Below are positions 6,968-15,911 of a stretch of DNA of 46,396 nucleotides, in pieces. The position numbers and the translations under genes are program-made. This DNA comes from an uncultured Clostridia bacterium (GTDB lineage: Bacteria > Bacillota > Clostridia > Christensenellales > CAG-314), in the NCBI GenBank assembly GCA_947629985.1, contig CANRFV010000012.1:1-46396 (forward strand), given 5' to 3'. Each line of letters begins with the position of its first letter. Position 1 is the stretch's first letter. The notes below the pieces were generated by a model. The model searched no databases and was not told the origin of the DNA. It saw only the letters and a list, made by a program, of their open reading frames with translations.

Positions 6968-7966
6968 TTACACTAATAGTTTATCAAAAATAGACAGTTG
7001 CGTGTATGGGATATTTAAGACATTTGTTTCCCAATCCAAAACATCATCAAATACCACGAAACGTCTAAAATAGCCGTCAATCGGACAGGCTAAATCTCTA
7101 ACATTTAATTCGGTATAGATATGAGTTTTTATACCCCGACTGTAAAAAATCTTTTCGTCAGACTTACCTATGTACTTTAATATGTAATCAATTGCATTAC
7201 CTTTACGTAGTTCCATTTCGTTTAACTCCTGAAAATCGTTACGTCCAAAACGTAACTCAAAAAATGTGTTACAAGCAATTTCCTGCATATCGTGGGCAGA
7301 CGTGGAGTAGTCGCGCTTTTCATACACCTTTCCGACCATTTGACCATCAGGCACAAAAAACAATCCGTGAAAATGCAGCCGTCCCGTGTCCGGTGCGCGT
7401 TCGAAAACTCCCATATACTTCCAGCGACGGCGCGTATGCAAATTTCCCAAGCAACGGCGCACCTTCTTTTCGAATGCAACTTCGTCCATTTTGTTATCGT
7501 CGTAAGTTAAAGTTACAAAATAATTCCACTTGTTAAGATACGCCTTGTTGCGAAAACGCTTTTTACGCGCCAATACGCTGTGGTATTTGTTTTTCAAACG
7601 CTTTTTAACATATTCACGGGCGGCCGACATTTCACCGAATTGCTCCGTCAAACGCTCAGTCAAGGTGTTTTCCAGCGCGACACCGCGCAGCCCCGAATTA
7701 TGCGCAAACGAATATACTTCGTCAAAATAGTTCTGCATTTTACCTTGTTCGGCAGATATGTTGTAACGCTTGCGCGGAAATTGTGTAAACACTGTCGAAA
7801 CATTGACAGCCACATAATGACCGCCGTCATTATGTATCTTATAAATACTACATTCCTGCGGTTCGTCCTTAAACCAAACGATCGGCTTGTCGCCGTGCGG
7901 GGGCGTTGTATAAAGATTTACATTAAATTGTTGTATTCTGTGTACATAAGATGTTACGTCCGGCAT
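6968..7966 (-). CDS. HUH-type rolling-circle replication initiator
   Basis: 332 aa from ATG (MPDVTSYVH), chosen because GGAG lies upstream; an in-frame TTG at 7984 is the alternative. Rep motifs appear in order: motif 1 YFVTLTYDD (~149-157), motif 2 GRLHFHGLFF (~195-204) with the His-x-His that binds the metal, and motif 3 DYILKYIGKS (~260-269) with the likely nicking Tyr and a Lys. Such proteins nick the phage plus-strand origin and start rolling-circle replication. The structured intergenic region 7993-8225 just upstream is the likely origin. Confidence 0.88.
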   Translation of the reverse strand: MPDVTSYVHRIQQFNVNLYTTPPHGDKPIVWFKDEPQECSIYKIHNDGGHYVAVNVSTVFTQFPRKRYNISAEQGKMQNYFDEVYSFAHNSGLRGVALENTLTERLTEQFGEMSAAREYVKKRLKNKYHSVLARKKRFRNKAYLNKWNYFVTLTYDDNKMDEVAFEKKVRRCLGNLHTRRRWKYMGVFERAPDTGRLHFHGLFFVPDGQMVGKVYEKRDYSTSAHDMQEIACNTFFELRFGRNDFQELNEMELRKGNAIDYILKYIGKSDEKIFYSRGIKTHIYTELNVRDLACPIDGYFRRFVVFDDVLDWETNVLNIPYTQLSIFDKLLV

Positions 7967-7992
7967 TATCTTTATATTCTCCAATTTAGTTG

Positions 7993-8225
7993 ATGTAGGC
8001 TACGCATAAGGGGCGGCGGCTTCGTTGGCAAGTCTGCCAACTTCGGTGCTTGCGGTTTGCGCGCACCCACATTCCAGCCTAGTCCGCCGCCTTGCAACTC
8101 AACGCTGTTGCTCTTCGCCCCACACCCCTACGGGCTACCCAGTGGGTACCGCAACACGCTGCTTTTACGTTCTGGTTAGGGGAAGAAAATACTCGCAATA
8201 TGAATTTTGCTGCATAATATACAAG
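7993..8225. other. Hairpin-rich phage intergenic region, candidate origin and packaging signal
   Basis: Between zot and rep, with no ORF. GGCGGCGG (8012-8019) pairs with CCGCCGCC (8084-8091) and encloses a perfect GTTGGCA-agtc-TGCCAAC hairpin (8024-8041). A third hairpin, TACCCA-g-TGGGTA, is at 8136-8148. Such clusters in filamentous phages hold the plus and minus origins and the packaging signal; the assignment is by position and structure only. Confidence 0.5.
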
Positions 8226-10421
8226 TTATGGTCGGTTACTTTTTTGTTTGAACAAATTTACGAGCAAATCGGCAAAAAAGTAACTATGTTGTCTTGCGAA
8301 CTCTTGTACAGTCGCTTTTACGGCGCTATAACAAGGTACATCTTCTAAGCCGACAAGACTGCTTAGTGCCTTATTTGCGAAAAATGCGCTGTATGCGTCT
8401 GTTGCAAAGCGTTTGCTGTATATTTTTTTGTACGACAAATAATATGTCTTGTCTTTAATTTCGCCATCGCGTGTGCCCTTTTCAATTTGTAAGTCCATTT
8501 TGCAATACCCAAAAGTATTGTTTAAACGCTCTCGGTATGCATAAAACTTGTGCGAAAGCCCTTTTATCAAATACATCAGTAACGTATTATCCCCACGGCG
8601 AAAACGAAAGTCGGTATATTTGTCCCAAAACTTGTTTTGTTCCCAATCAAAAGCCAATTCGCCAAATGCGAATGTCGGCATAGCAAGTTTAGAATCCGAA
8701 TTGCCGTCAATATGGACAATTTCGCACAAATCTCGGGCGTCTGCGCCCCAACTGTCGGGACGTTGCTCGTCCGAAATTATTTTGACAAACGGAAAGTTAT
8801 CTACCGTAGCGGAGTGGCGAACCATTTTCAAAAAACTGTTAAACAAATCGTTTTTTTGATTCGCTCCGTCATCATTCTTTTTAACTTCTCTAAGTTCCAA
8901 AGCGTTGCCGCGTTCTTTTCCTATTTCAGTGCATAAAACCACGCCAAACTCAAAATAATTGGCGTATTTGTTATCTTCCAATACCTTTTTACCAAGTCGT
9001 AAAGCGTCAAAGTCCAATATGTGGCAATGTCGGCTGTAAGCGTCCATAAGTCGCGCGTCCGTCTTAAACAACTCGGAGTGCCACAACGGAAAATTGCCCA
9101 AATCTTGTAATATATTTTCAGTACGTACAGAGTAATTGGCTTGTATAAGCGAACACTCCATTATGTAAATAAAATACAATTGGCAATAATTTTCCAACAC
9201 CTTCCAGATGTCCAAGACTTCCAACGCATTGTTAAATTCAAGTCCGTAACGGCGATAATCGTAGCCGAATAACCCCACATTACGCCCTTTGCGCACGCCT
9301 TTACGCCATGCACGATGGCAGCACTGTACAAATTTTCTGCAACTTGCCAAATTATAGATATAATGCACAGATATTGCCTGCTTAATAGCATTTTCAAATA
9401 CTATCCACGGAAAGTACGGAAATTTTAAGTCATTTTGCAACAACTTTTCAAACGCCTTGTCGCGGAACATAATTTCGGTCGAAAGCCCCATATCCGTAAG
9501 CAAAGTTGTCTTGCGTTTGCCCATTGTGCCGACGATCATCGAAACTATCGGCAACTCGTTTATTAAGCCCCTGTTTTTCATTTCGTTGTGTAGCAATTTA
9601 CGGTAACCGATAGATTTGCGTATTTTATCCCACACAAACCAAGCAATAAGCAGCCAACCAATAAGTGGAATTGTGTTTATTGCCGTGCTTAAATCCAGCA
9701 ACAATTTACATACTTGCCTATAAAGGGATACCACATCAAACGATATGATAAAGTAAAAATAATAGGCAAAAAACTCCAACAAAATTGCGGCAGCATTAAA
9801 GTTAAACAACCACACAAAAAGCCACAAACGCCAATAAAAGACGTGTTCTTTTAAAAATTGTACAAACTGCTTGCACCAAGCCTTTACGGGCGCATAAATG
9901 CGCGCAGAGCCCTTTTTCCATACGCGCAAACAACGTGTATCAACATTGTACTTGTTGTTTGTTTTATCGGCACACAGCCGACAAATCAACACAACTACCA
10001 ATATAAACGGCAACAAAATAAGCAATATTTGTGCCAAAACATACAAGCCGTTTGCCAAATAAGCAATATAGTTTGTGCAATTATCCCAACTCGCCCACAC
10101 GTGCCAATAGTCGCCCCAAGCCAAAGTAAACTCCTGCCAAGTAGACGGCAAATTAAAGGGTAGTTGCAGCGGCACGCTCGACCAATTATTTACGGTAACA
10201 CTCGGTAAAACACCGTCGCCGAAAGACACAATATAATATGCCACCGACAGTCCGAAATCTCGGCAACTTTCGCCAAAACGTATGTAACTATCGGTAAAAC
10301 ACAATGCAGATACGAACAGACAAGCAATCGTAATACCTATGCAAATGTAATGCCGATAATTAAGGCGCTGCAAAAAATGCTTTACACGGCGGATACTTTT
10401 TTTAAAATTAACCTTTTTCAT
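8226..10421 (-). CDS. Zot/pI-like phage assembly ATPase
   Basis: 731 aa. Hydrophobic segments lie at ~25-43, ~123-149, ~199-229 and ~251-264. A P-loop ATPase region follows, with Walker A-like GTMGKRKTT at ~298-306 after the beta-strand PIVSMIV. The expected Gly before Lys is replaced by Arg, so this is an atypical P-loop. Filamentous-phage pI/Zot proteins energise virion extrusion at the inner membrane; here the membrane segments precede the ATPase, unlike the classical order with the ATPase first. ATG overlaps the stop of the 30-aa ORF (ATGA), implying translational coupling. Confidence 0.75.
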   Translation of the reverse strand: MKKVNFKKSIRRVKHFLQRLNYRHYICIGITIACLFVSALCFTDSYIRFGESCRDFGLSVAYYIVSFGDGVLPSVTVNNWSSVPLQLPFNLPSTWQEFTLAWGDYWHVWASWDNCTNYIAYLANGLYVLAQILLILLPFILVVVLICRLCADKTNNKYNVDTRCLRVWKKGSARIYAPVKAWCKQFVQFLKEHVFYWRLWLFVWLFNFNAAAILLEFFAYYFYFIISFDVVSLYRQVCKLLLDLSTAINTIPLIGWLLIAWFVWDKIRKSIGYRKLLHNEMKNRGLINELPIVSMIVGTMGKRKTTLLTDMGLSTEIMFRDKAFEKLLQNDLKFPYFPWIVFENAIKQAISVHYIYNLASCRKFVQCCHRAWRKGVRKGRNVGLFGYDYRRYGLEFNNALEVLDIWKVLENYCQLYFIYIMECSLIQANYSVRTENILQDLGNFPLWHSELFKTDARLMDAYSRHCHILDFDALRLGKKVLEDNKYANYFEFGVVLCTEIGKERGNALELREVKKNDDGANQKNDLFNSFLKMVRHSATVDNFPFVKIISDEQRPDSWGADARDLCEIVHIDGNSDSKLAMPTFAFGELAFDWEQNKFWDKYTDFRFRRGDNTLLMYLIKGLSHKFYAYRERLNNTFGYCKMDLQIEKGTRDGEIKDKTYYLSYKKIYSKRFATDAYSAFFANKALSSLVGLEDVPCYSAVKATVQEFARQHSYFFADLLVNLFKQKSNRP

Positions 10422-10510
10422 AAATTTACCGCCGTGTAAACAAAGTAACCCAATACTATTAAGACAACTACACCAAGCAGCAGTCGCAAAACTTTCTTAA
10501 AAATTTTCAT
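10418..10510 (-). CDS. 30-aa single-pass membrane peptide
   Basis: MKIFKKVLRLLLGVVVLIVL followed by GYFVYTAVNL: a basic N-terminus and one transmembrane helix. It sits between the 67-aa gene and zot, with a 4-nt ATGA overlap with zot. Size and topology resemble the tiny minor virion proteins pVII/pIX or pXI of filamentous phages, but no homology can be claimed. Confidence 0.55.
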   Translation of the reverse strand: MKIFKKVLRLLLGVVVLIVLGYFVYTAVNL

Positions 10511-10516
10511 AACACT

Positions 10517-10720
10517 CTATTTTTTATACAAATATTGCACCTTTACGCACCGCATACGAAATTTGGTTTGCGAGACAGGTACAAATTCGTATGTGTAAAT
10601 TTTGCAACTGCCAATATCGTCAACAAACCGAGCAAGCATTTTTTTTACATACGTTATATTGGTACTTTCGCATATCCGTTGGTCAAAACAGTAACCTACA
10701 TATTTCAATTCGCGTTTCAT
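10517..10720 (-). CDS. Small phage protein, unknown
   Basis: 67 aa, basic (MKRELKYVGYCFDQ...), no membrane segment, four Cys. RBS AAGGAAGG precedes the ATG. Not recognised. First of three tightly spaced genes (67 aa, 30 aa, zot). Confidence 0.65.
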   Translation of the reverse strand: MKRELKYVGYCFDQRICESTNITYVKKMLARFVDDIGSCKIYTYEFVPVSQTKFRMRCVKVQYLYKK

Positions 10721-10758
10721 TACTTTACCTTCCTTAACGTTTAATTTTCAAAATTTAG

Positions 10759-10787
10759 TTGACATCTTCTACAAAACGATATATACT
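10759..10787 (+). promoter_or_regulatory. Promoter of phage antisense RNA B
   Basis: TTGACA, 17-nt spacer, TATACT, pointing against all phage genes. Confidence 0.75.
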
Positions 10788-10793
10788 AATAGT

Positions 10794-10862
10794 CGAAGTC
10801 GGCATCGCTGCGGTTGAACCGAGGTGCGAAGGAGCGCGTATGTGCACCGACTTCATTTTTTA
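10794..10862 (+). ncRNA. Candidate phage small RNA B
   Basis: About 69 nt. The closing stem GAAGTCGG/CCGACTTC (10795-10802 with 10847-10854) is followed by ATTTTTT, an intrinsic terminator. Inside are CGGTT/AACCG and a hairpin GCG-AAGGAG-CGC whose loop shows a Shine-Dalgarno-like hexamer. It converges on the 106-aa gene, overlapping its last bases. It may regulate translation, or mark an RNA-polymerase priming site for complementary-strand synthesis. Confidence 0.6.
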
Positions 10863-11173
10863 TACTTTTTAATCGTATCCTTGTCATCATCATGGATACG
10901 ATATTTTTTGTCAGGATCCCGCAAAGCATCCGAATGATTTACCTCTGGTTTTTTCTTTACATATGTATCACGCTTTCCATCTTCCGCAGGGTCAATATTA
11001 TGTTTCAATTTTTCATAATCTTGCTCATTTTCAGGTGTATGCGTGAAAACAAGATACTTTGAAAATCTTCCGGATGTGCCATATACATACACCGGATGTC
11101 CAACTTTATGTTGGGTGCTCTTTTTTCTGCGAAAATAATGAGCACGATTCCATTTACGCTTTTTCTTTGCCAT
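10853..11173 (-). CDS. Small basic phage protein, unknown
   Basis: 106 aa, highly charged, starting MAKKKRKWNRAHYFRRKK, then HPVYVYGTSGRFSKYLVFTH and an acidic/basic tail. RBS AAGGTGG precedes ATG. No membrane segment. The basic N-terminus suggests nucleic-acid binding. Family not recognised. Confidence 0.65.
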   Translation of the reverse strand: MAKKKRKWNRAHYFRRKKSTQHKVGHPVYVYGTSGRFSKYLVFTHTPENEQDYEKLKHNIDPAEDGKRDTYVKKKPEVNHSDALRDPDKKYRIHDDDKDTIKKYKK

Positions 11174-11182
11174 ATAACCACC

Positions 11183-11710
11183 TTAAACCAATATTGGCAG
11201 CACAAAAGACAACGTTATGCTTTGTCCGCTTTCGGACGTAATTACAAGCGCAGTGTTAATTACCGCTTTGATCATTCCTACGTCGGGTATTTCAACATCA
11301 ACCGTGTTGTGATACTTTTTCAAAACGCTAAGCATATCCGTATCGGGCACGGTTAACACATCGTCTTTGCAAACGACATCAAACCCGGCAGAGATATCCG
11401 ACAGTTCAGACGCGGCATTAACTTTGCCGTTAACAAAGTAGACAAAATTGCCCATAGTTTCCGTCCGTAATCGCACAAATTTATATGTCCATTGTTCGTC
11501 GCAATTAACGGTTATCGTTTTACCAAGCGGATTTAATTCCATATCCGACGTAATTTCTACGCCGTCAACGGATAATGTAAGCGCCGAATCTTTAGGTTTG
11601 CCTACACAAAACATTAACAACGACAATATTGCTGCCGTAAGCAAAAGCAACGCCACACACGTGATTATATAAGCAATAGTGCCTTTTTGCATTTTAGATT
11701 TCTTTGCCAC
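11183..11710 (-). CDS. Membrane-anchored beta-domain protein, paralogue of the 193-aa gene
   Basis: 175 aa from a GTG start (VAKKSKMQKG), chosen for RBS GGTAGGTGG and because it avoids overlap with the upstream gene; ATG at 11758 is the alternative. One N-terminal transmembrane helix (~12-35) precedes an all-beta exposed domain. DGVEIT...LGKTITVN matches DGDIIT...LGKTVRVH of the product at 13520-14101. Likely virion or assembly protein, by position. Confidence 0.65.
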   Translation of the reverse strand: MAKKSKMQKGTIAYIITCVALLLLTAAILSLLMFCVGKPKDSALTLSVDGVEITSDMELNPLGKTITVNCDEQWTYKFVRLRTETMGNFVYFVNGKVNAASELSDISAGFDVVCKDDVLTVPDTDMLSVLKKYHNTVDVEIPDVGMIKAVINTALVITSESGQSITLSFVLPILV

Positions 11711-11718
11711 AAAACCAC

Positions 11719-13515
11719 CTACCTTTTCTTTACCGTACACAATTTGTAAACGCACCAAATAATCAGCACAACGACAACTAAGCCCAATATAACAGCCAGC
11801 AAATTCAGGCCGTTATTGCCTGTTATATTTGTGCCGGGTTCGACGCTACCAATAAAATCTACAGGATTGCACACAACCGGAATTATTGTTACAACGCCGT
11901 TTTTACTATAACCCATAGAAATGATATCAAAGTCCAGATATGCCACTTCCTGTGCCAGATAACCAATTACACCGTAGTTGTTAGAAACGGGAGTCGTGTA
12001 ATAATCAGATTTAGCAAGCCGGAACAGATACGTGCGCCTGTTAGTTTGTTGGCAAACAAAGTCCTTAAAGTTTGCTACATCGCTTTTTTGTATAAAAAAC
12101 TGTTCGGATATCTGATCATCGGATAACGCTGCGATATCGCTATACCTAACTTCGATTATAGGCGAAATAGGATTTGTTTCAGCGGTCCCGTCCCACTTAC
12201 CAAACAAAGCCTTCCAAAAATCAAATTTGGAACTCGCCCCTACAAGAGAAAAATCATACTCGCCCGAAATGTCCAAGTTTAACGGCAAATAACCGTTTTG
12301 TACTTCCGGGTAATTTTGATAATACGCATAGTAAAAATCGGAAAACAAATCCTTGCTGTATTTGCCGTTAATATCCTGCCCGAAAGCGGCAGAATAGTTT
12401 TGCATATAAGTAAGCAATTTGTCGCTTGTTACGCTAAAATATTCCGTGTCGCTAACTTGAAATAACCAGGCAAGAGTATCCAGCGTCATTTGCGTAAAAT
12501 TGTCCTTGGTATTGTAACAACTATAATACCCCCACGCTTCACCTGCGTCTCCCGGTTGCACATCCCAACACAATATTCTATCGTAATCGTTATTCTTGCT
12601 TTTGGGATTAGGTATTCCGCGTTGCGCGTATAAATCTTTGTAAAGTTGTTCATAATCTGCGAAAACAGCACTAGTGCCAGCAATACAGTGATCATAAACA
12701 CAAAATATCGGCGACGTTAAATATTGATAAGTTTCCGCCTGAATCGAGTAAAGCACGTCATAATCACGCACAATATTTTCAGGCACGCTAAAGTAAACGC
12801 TTGTCAGCTGATCAGCCCACATTGTATTTTTCCACGTCCGATAAATCGTAAAGTGCAAATCACTTAAATCAATGGTGGAAAGCGATTTAATATCGCAACT
12901 CAACGTGCTTTCGTTTTCCGAACTCGAATGACACCCTTTGGCGTAACCGCTATACACCCAAGTTCCCTCTACATTGTAATCATGTGCATTTACTTCTTGG
13001 GGCGCAACCAATTCTATGCCGGCTATATCATAACGTCGTTCATTTGACGAAACAGCAACGCGATCGTATATACTGCTCGGATTGCTTACTTTTATTTTGT
13101 AAAACAAATTGTCGGCAGTAGCATTGCAAATAGTCAAATTAAACTTTTCCCATACGGAAGGCACGCCTTCGTCGGTATATTCGGTAGCAATCTCTATCTT
13201 ATTTAATACATTTTCGGCAAACGCAATGCACTGCGGATTGTATACATAAAGATACAACCCGTAGTTATCACGCAGGTCAAATCGTGTGGAAAAACACCAT
13301 TCGGAAAAGTCCAACAATCGCAACTCGCCCTTGTCGTCCTTGGGATAATCTGCCACGTCAAACGGCTTATCAAATATAGTGGCATTTGATAGATCCGTTA
13401 ACACATAACTTTCGTCAAAATTCTCGGCAAAGATATCCGCCGCAAAAGCATTTGTACCTATTAAAGATGTGCTGAATAATACAAGTAATATCAGCAATGT
13501 AACGTATTTCTTCAT
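11719..13515 (-). CDS. Large exported pIII-like attachment protein
   Basis: 598 aa. Signal peptide (residues 1-25, cleavage likely after ANAFA-type sequence), a long Tyr/Asn/Ser-rich extracellular region with paired cysteines, and a C-terminal transmembrane anchor (~570-590) ending in basic KLCTVKKR. This architecture, its large size and its position two genes before the zot cluster match the minor coat/attachment protein pIII of inoviruses, which sits at the virion tip and binds the host. Sequence similarity to known pIII is not visible, as is normal for this fast-evolving protein. It starts 4 nt after the preceding stop. Confidence 0.68.
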   Translation of the reverse strand: MKKYVTLLILLVLFSTSLIGTNAFAADIFAENFDESYVLTDLSNATIFDKPFDVADYPKDDKGELRLLDFSEWCFSTRFDLRDNYGLYLYVYNPQCIAFAENVLNKIEIATEYTDEGVPSVWEKFNLTICNATADNLFYKIKVSNPSSIYDRVAVSSNERRYDIAGIELVAPQEVNAHDYNVEGTWVYSGYAKGCHSSSENESTLSCDIKSLSTIDLSDLHFTIYRTWKNTMWADQLTSVYFSVPENIVRDYDVLYSIQAETYQYLTSPIFCVYDHCIAGTSAVFADYEQLYKDLYAQRGIPNPKSKNNDYDRILCWDVQPGDAGEAWGYYSCYNTKDNFTQMTLDTLAWLFQVSDTEYFSVTSDKLLTYMQNYSAAFGQDINGKYSKDLFSDFYYAYYQNYPEVQNGYLPLNLDISGEYDFSLVGASSKFDFWKALFGKWDGTAETNPISPIIEVRYSDIAALSDDQISEQFFIQKSDVANFKDFVCQQTNRRTYLFRLAKSDYYTTPVSNNYGVIGYLAQEVAYLDFDIISMGYSKNGVVTIIPVVCNPVDFIGSVEPGTNITGNNGLNLLAVILGLVVVVLIIWCVYKLCTVKKR

Positions 13516-13519
13516 AATC

Positions 13520-14101
13520 TTAAAAAACTATCCCTGAAGGAGTAATAGATACCCCGTCTGCAGCAGGCGCAACGCTAAAACCAAGACGTAATTCGTGTTT
13601 TGTGTCGGAACTCGTAATCACTAACTCAAAATACCCGGATAACGTGGCAGAATTGTGATCAAACACAATTGCGCCGCCGTACTGCCGCGACAATATATCA
13701 TTTAGTGATTCGGCCCGAATTTGTATCGAGCCGTTATCCGCCGAAACGTCAAACGCCTTGGTATAATCGTCAACGTCTAAAAAATTGTGCTGCTTATTAT
13801 CTGCCGTTTCAAACGCAAAGTCGGCTGCGCCCGAACCTTTTACTATCTTGTAGCCAAAAGATTTATTTGCCGGATCTTCCAAAAAGTGTACACGCACTGT
13901 TTTGCCGAGCAAATCAACCTTTGAGGTGTTTTCGGTTATTATATCGCCGTCTATAGTAACGTAAAATGTTTTGATGTCGGACTTAAACCCGTTGCTCAAC
14001 TTAAAAATCGCGTAAAAAGCGCCGCACAACATTGCAATAAGCAAAACCAATATAATAACTTTTACAACAGTACCGACCTGCACCTTTTTGCGCCTTGTCA
14101 T
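13520..14101 (-). CDS. Membrane-anchored beta-domain protein
   Basis: 193 aa. Basic N-terminus (MTRRKKVQV), one transmembrane helix (~11-33), the motif SNGFKS, then an all-beta domain of ~150 residues. RBS GGGGTGAG. Paralogue of the 11183-11710 product; shares the helix + GFK linker with its two upstream neighbours. Probably a virion-associated or assembly protein; function not recognised. Confidence 0.68.
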   Translation of the reverse strand: MTRRKKVQVGTVVKVIILVLLIAMLCGAFYAIFKLSNGFKSDIKTFYVTIDGDIITENTSKVDLLGKTVRVHFLEDPANKSFGYKIVKGSGAADFAFETADNKQHNFLDVDDYTKAFDVSADNGSIQIRAESLNDILSRQYGGAIVFDHNSATLSGYFELVITSSDTKHELRLGFSVAPAADGVSITPSGIVF

Positions 14102-14113
14102 AACTCACCCCGT

Positions 14114-15304
14114 CTAAAACACAACATCCCCCGAAAGACTGACTGACGTCGCTGCAACTTGCAGCGACGTATCGGATATGTTAATATATATAACTTGAGA
14201 TACTATAGTACCGCTTTGAGTTGTACCCGACAGCTGGATTTTGAAGTCTGTGCTGCACGATATCATCGCTTCACGCAGGCGATTCCACATAGTTGCATTC
14301 ATAGAATAATGCGCCCCGGAAGCGCTGGTGTACACCGAAAACATACCGGTCTTAAACAGATTACCCTGACTTAATATGTTAGACGAGTCATACGTCTCAC
14401 TGGTGCCCTTATAGTAACCCGTATGATATTGACTAGCATAGGCGTCTAATTTCGTTTTAAGGTCGGAAGATAATTCTACGATAATCTTGTAAGAAGTAAC
14501 GGGGTCGTCAATCGTTCCGATACTGTAACTTGCCGAAAAAGAGCCACCAAAATTAGACCAATCGTTATCTATAGATCCCGAATTTGCAAGCGGGTACCAA
14601 TTCCACGATACAGTTTGCAAACGCCCCATAGTAGTGGATAACTTAAGACCGTAAGTAGACGGGTCGCCATGACTGGATGTTTTGTCCGTAAGAGTATAAG
14701 ACACACTCTCTAATTTTTTGCGGTAATCTACGTTGCAAGTGGCGGATATAGAAGTGTCTGCGCGCAAAGTAACCTTAACCACAACCTGTTCTGCAAACGC
14801 TTGCAGACATTGGACAGTAGCCGTCAATGCTCCGTCGGACGTCGGAGTTACTGTAACATAGTCGGTTACGGTTTTCCCCGTCGCCCAAGACGACGAAGCA
14901 TTTTTCCAAGCGATAGACCAATCAACGGTTTTATTAGACGCTTCTGCCGGACTCACTGTCGCAGTAAGAGTTTGACTGTTAGCCGCGGCAGCAATCGGAG
15001 CGACGTCATTTACGGGTTCTGCTACAACATTTATTCCGTGATTTTCAACGCTGGCAAAAACCAAATTTTCTCCGTGCGCCGAGACGTCTCCGATACTCTG
15101 TTCATCAATGGGCTTTTCCTTGCCGCAACGCACACACTTGCCTGACTCGTCATAATCGTGTCCAAACCAACAATATGGGTTGGCGTCCTTAAAGCCTTGC
15201 GTCAACGCGGCAGCCACACCGGTAGCCAACAGGATAACCGCCAAAAAGACGGCTATCCATTTGATACAATCACTTTGTTTATGTTTTTGTAAATCTCTGT
15301 TCAT
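14114..15304 (-). CDS. Membrane-anchored protein with CxxC element and Ig-like region
   Basis: 396 aa. An N-terminal transmembrane helix (~13-35) ends in ALTQGFKD. A short zinc-ribbon-like element CWFGHDYDESGKCVRCGKE (two Cys pairs) follows. Residues ~100-195 resemble a bacterial Ig-like (Big) domain (ATVSPAEASNKTVDWSI, YVTVTPTSDGALTATV), and the C-terminal ~180 residues are Ser/Thr/Tyr-rich beta. RBS AAGGGGTG. The size suggests a second surface or adsorption component. The CxxC/HxYD element is common in clostridial surface proteins, hinting at host-derived domains. Confidence 0.65.
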   Translation of the reverse strand: MNRDLQKHKQSDCIKWIAVFLAVILLATGVAAALTQGFKDANPYCWFGHDYDESGKCVRCGKEKPIDEQSIGDVSAHGENLVFASVENHGINVVAEPVNDVAPIAAAANSQTLTATVSPAEASNKTVDWSIAWKNASSSWATGKTVTDYVTVTPTSDGALTATVQCLQAFAEQVVVKVTLRADTSISATCNVDYRKKLESVSYTLTDKTSSHGDPSTYGLKLSTTMGRLQTVSWNWYPLANSGSIDNDWSNFGGSFSASYSIGTIDDPVTSYKIIVELSSDLKTKLDAYASQYHTGYYKGTSETYDSSNILSQGNLFKTGMFSVYTSASGAHYSMNATMWNRLREAMISCSTDFKIQLSGTTQSGTIVSQVIYINISDTSLQVAATSVSLSGDVVF

Positions 15305-15314
15305 ACTTCACCCC

Positions 15315-15911
15315 TTAAGCGTAAAAATCTATATGATCGATCATTGCGCGGTAACCGCCTTTACACGTCGAAATTGTTATTTCACAGTCAGTCGGCACCT
15401 TAATTTCCACAACGGTGTATTCACCGTCATCCGACGTTGTATCGATCACAATTTCTTCGCCACCGTTTACCGTGATTTTTGCAGAGTTGGTTTTATAACC
15501 CGACACGTAGATTTTGACGAGAGCAACACCCTTTGGCGCGTGAATGACAAACGATCCGGCTTCTGTGCTTGTACCAAGTTTCAGAGTGCTGTTGCCGACT
15601 TTGTCGAAAGCATTGCTGTAAACATTGGACAATTCCGATAACGACAGTGTATAATCTTCGTTTTCGAGATCAAGTTTATCTTTGACAATAGCGCCGTCGC
15701 TATGTACGCCCACTTCCTGTTGTTCCGGTCCGACGGTTTGTTTTTCGCCGAAGTCGAACGTCGCGACCAAAGTTTGAACGCCGTCGTCCTTGACCTTGCC
15801 GAACGTCCAATCCTTGAATCCTTTTGTAATGGCTGCCAGAACACCTACCACAAGCAGCGCTACGATTATAACTACAACAACAGTAGTAATTGTTTTACGT
15901 TTAATATACAT
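15315..15911 (-). CDS. Membrane-anchored beta-sandwich protein, candidate coat-type protein
   Basis: 198 aa. N-terminal helix TTVVVVIIVALLVVGVLAAI (~9-28), then TKGFKDWTFGK, which resembles the region after the helix in the 396-aa neighbour. The rest is beta-rich and looks like a carbohydrate-binding sandwich (VKIYVSGY, ITVNGGEE, MIDHIDFYA). The gene is preceded by the hairpin-AAAGGAG leader shared with the next upstream gene. Strong RBS and early position suggest high expression, but at 198 aa it is far larger than classical pVIII. Confidence 0.65.
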   Translation of the reverse strand: MYIKRKTITTVVVVIIVALLVVGVLAAITKGFKDWTFGKVKDDGVQTLVATFDFGEKQTVGPEQQEVGVHSDGAIVKDKLDLENEDYTLSLSELSNVYSNAFDKVGNSTLKLGTSTEAGSFVIHAPKGVALVKIYVSGYKTNSAKITVNGGEEIVIDTTSDDGEYTVVEIKVPTDCEITISTCKGGYRAMIDHIDFYA

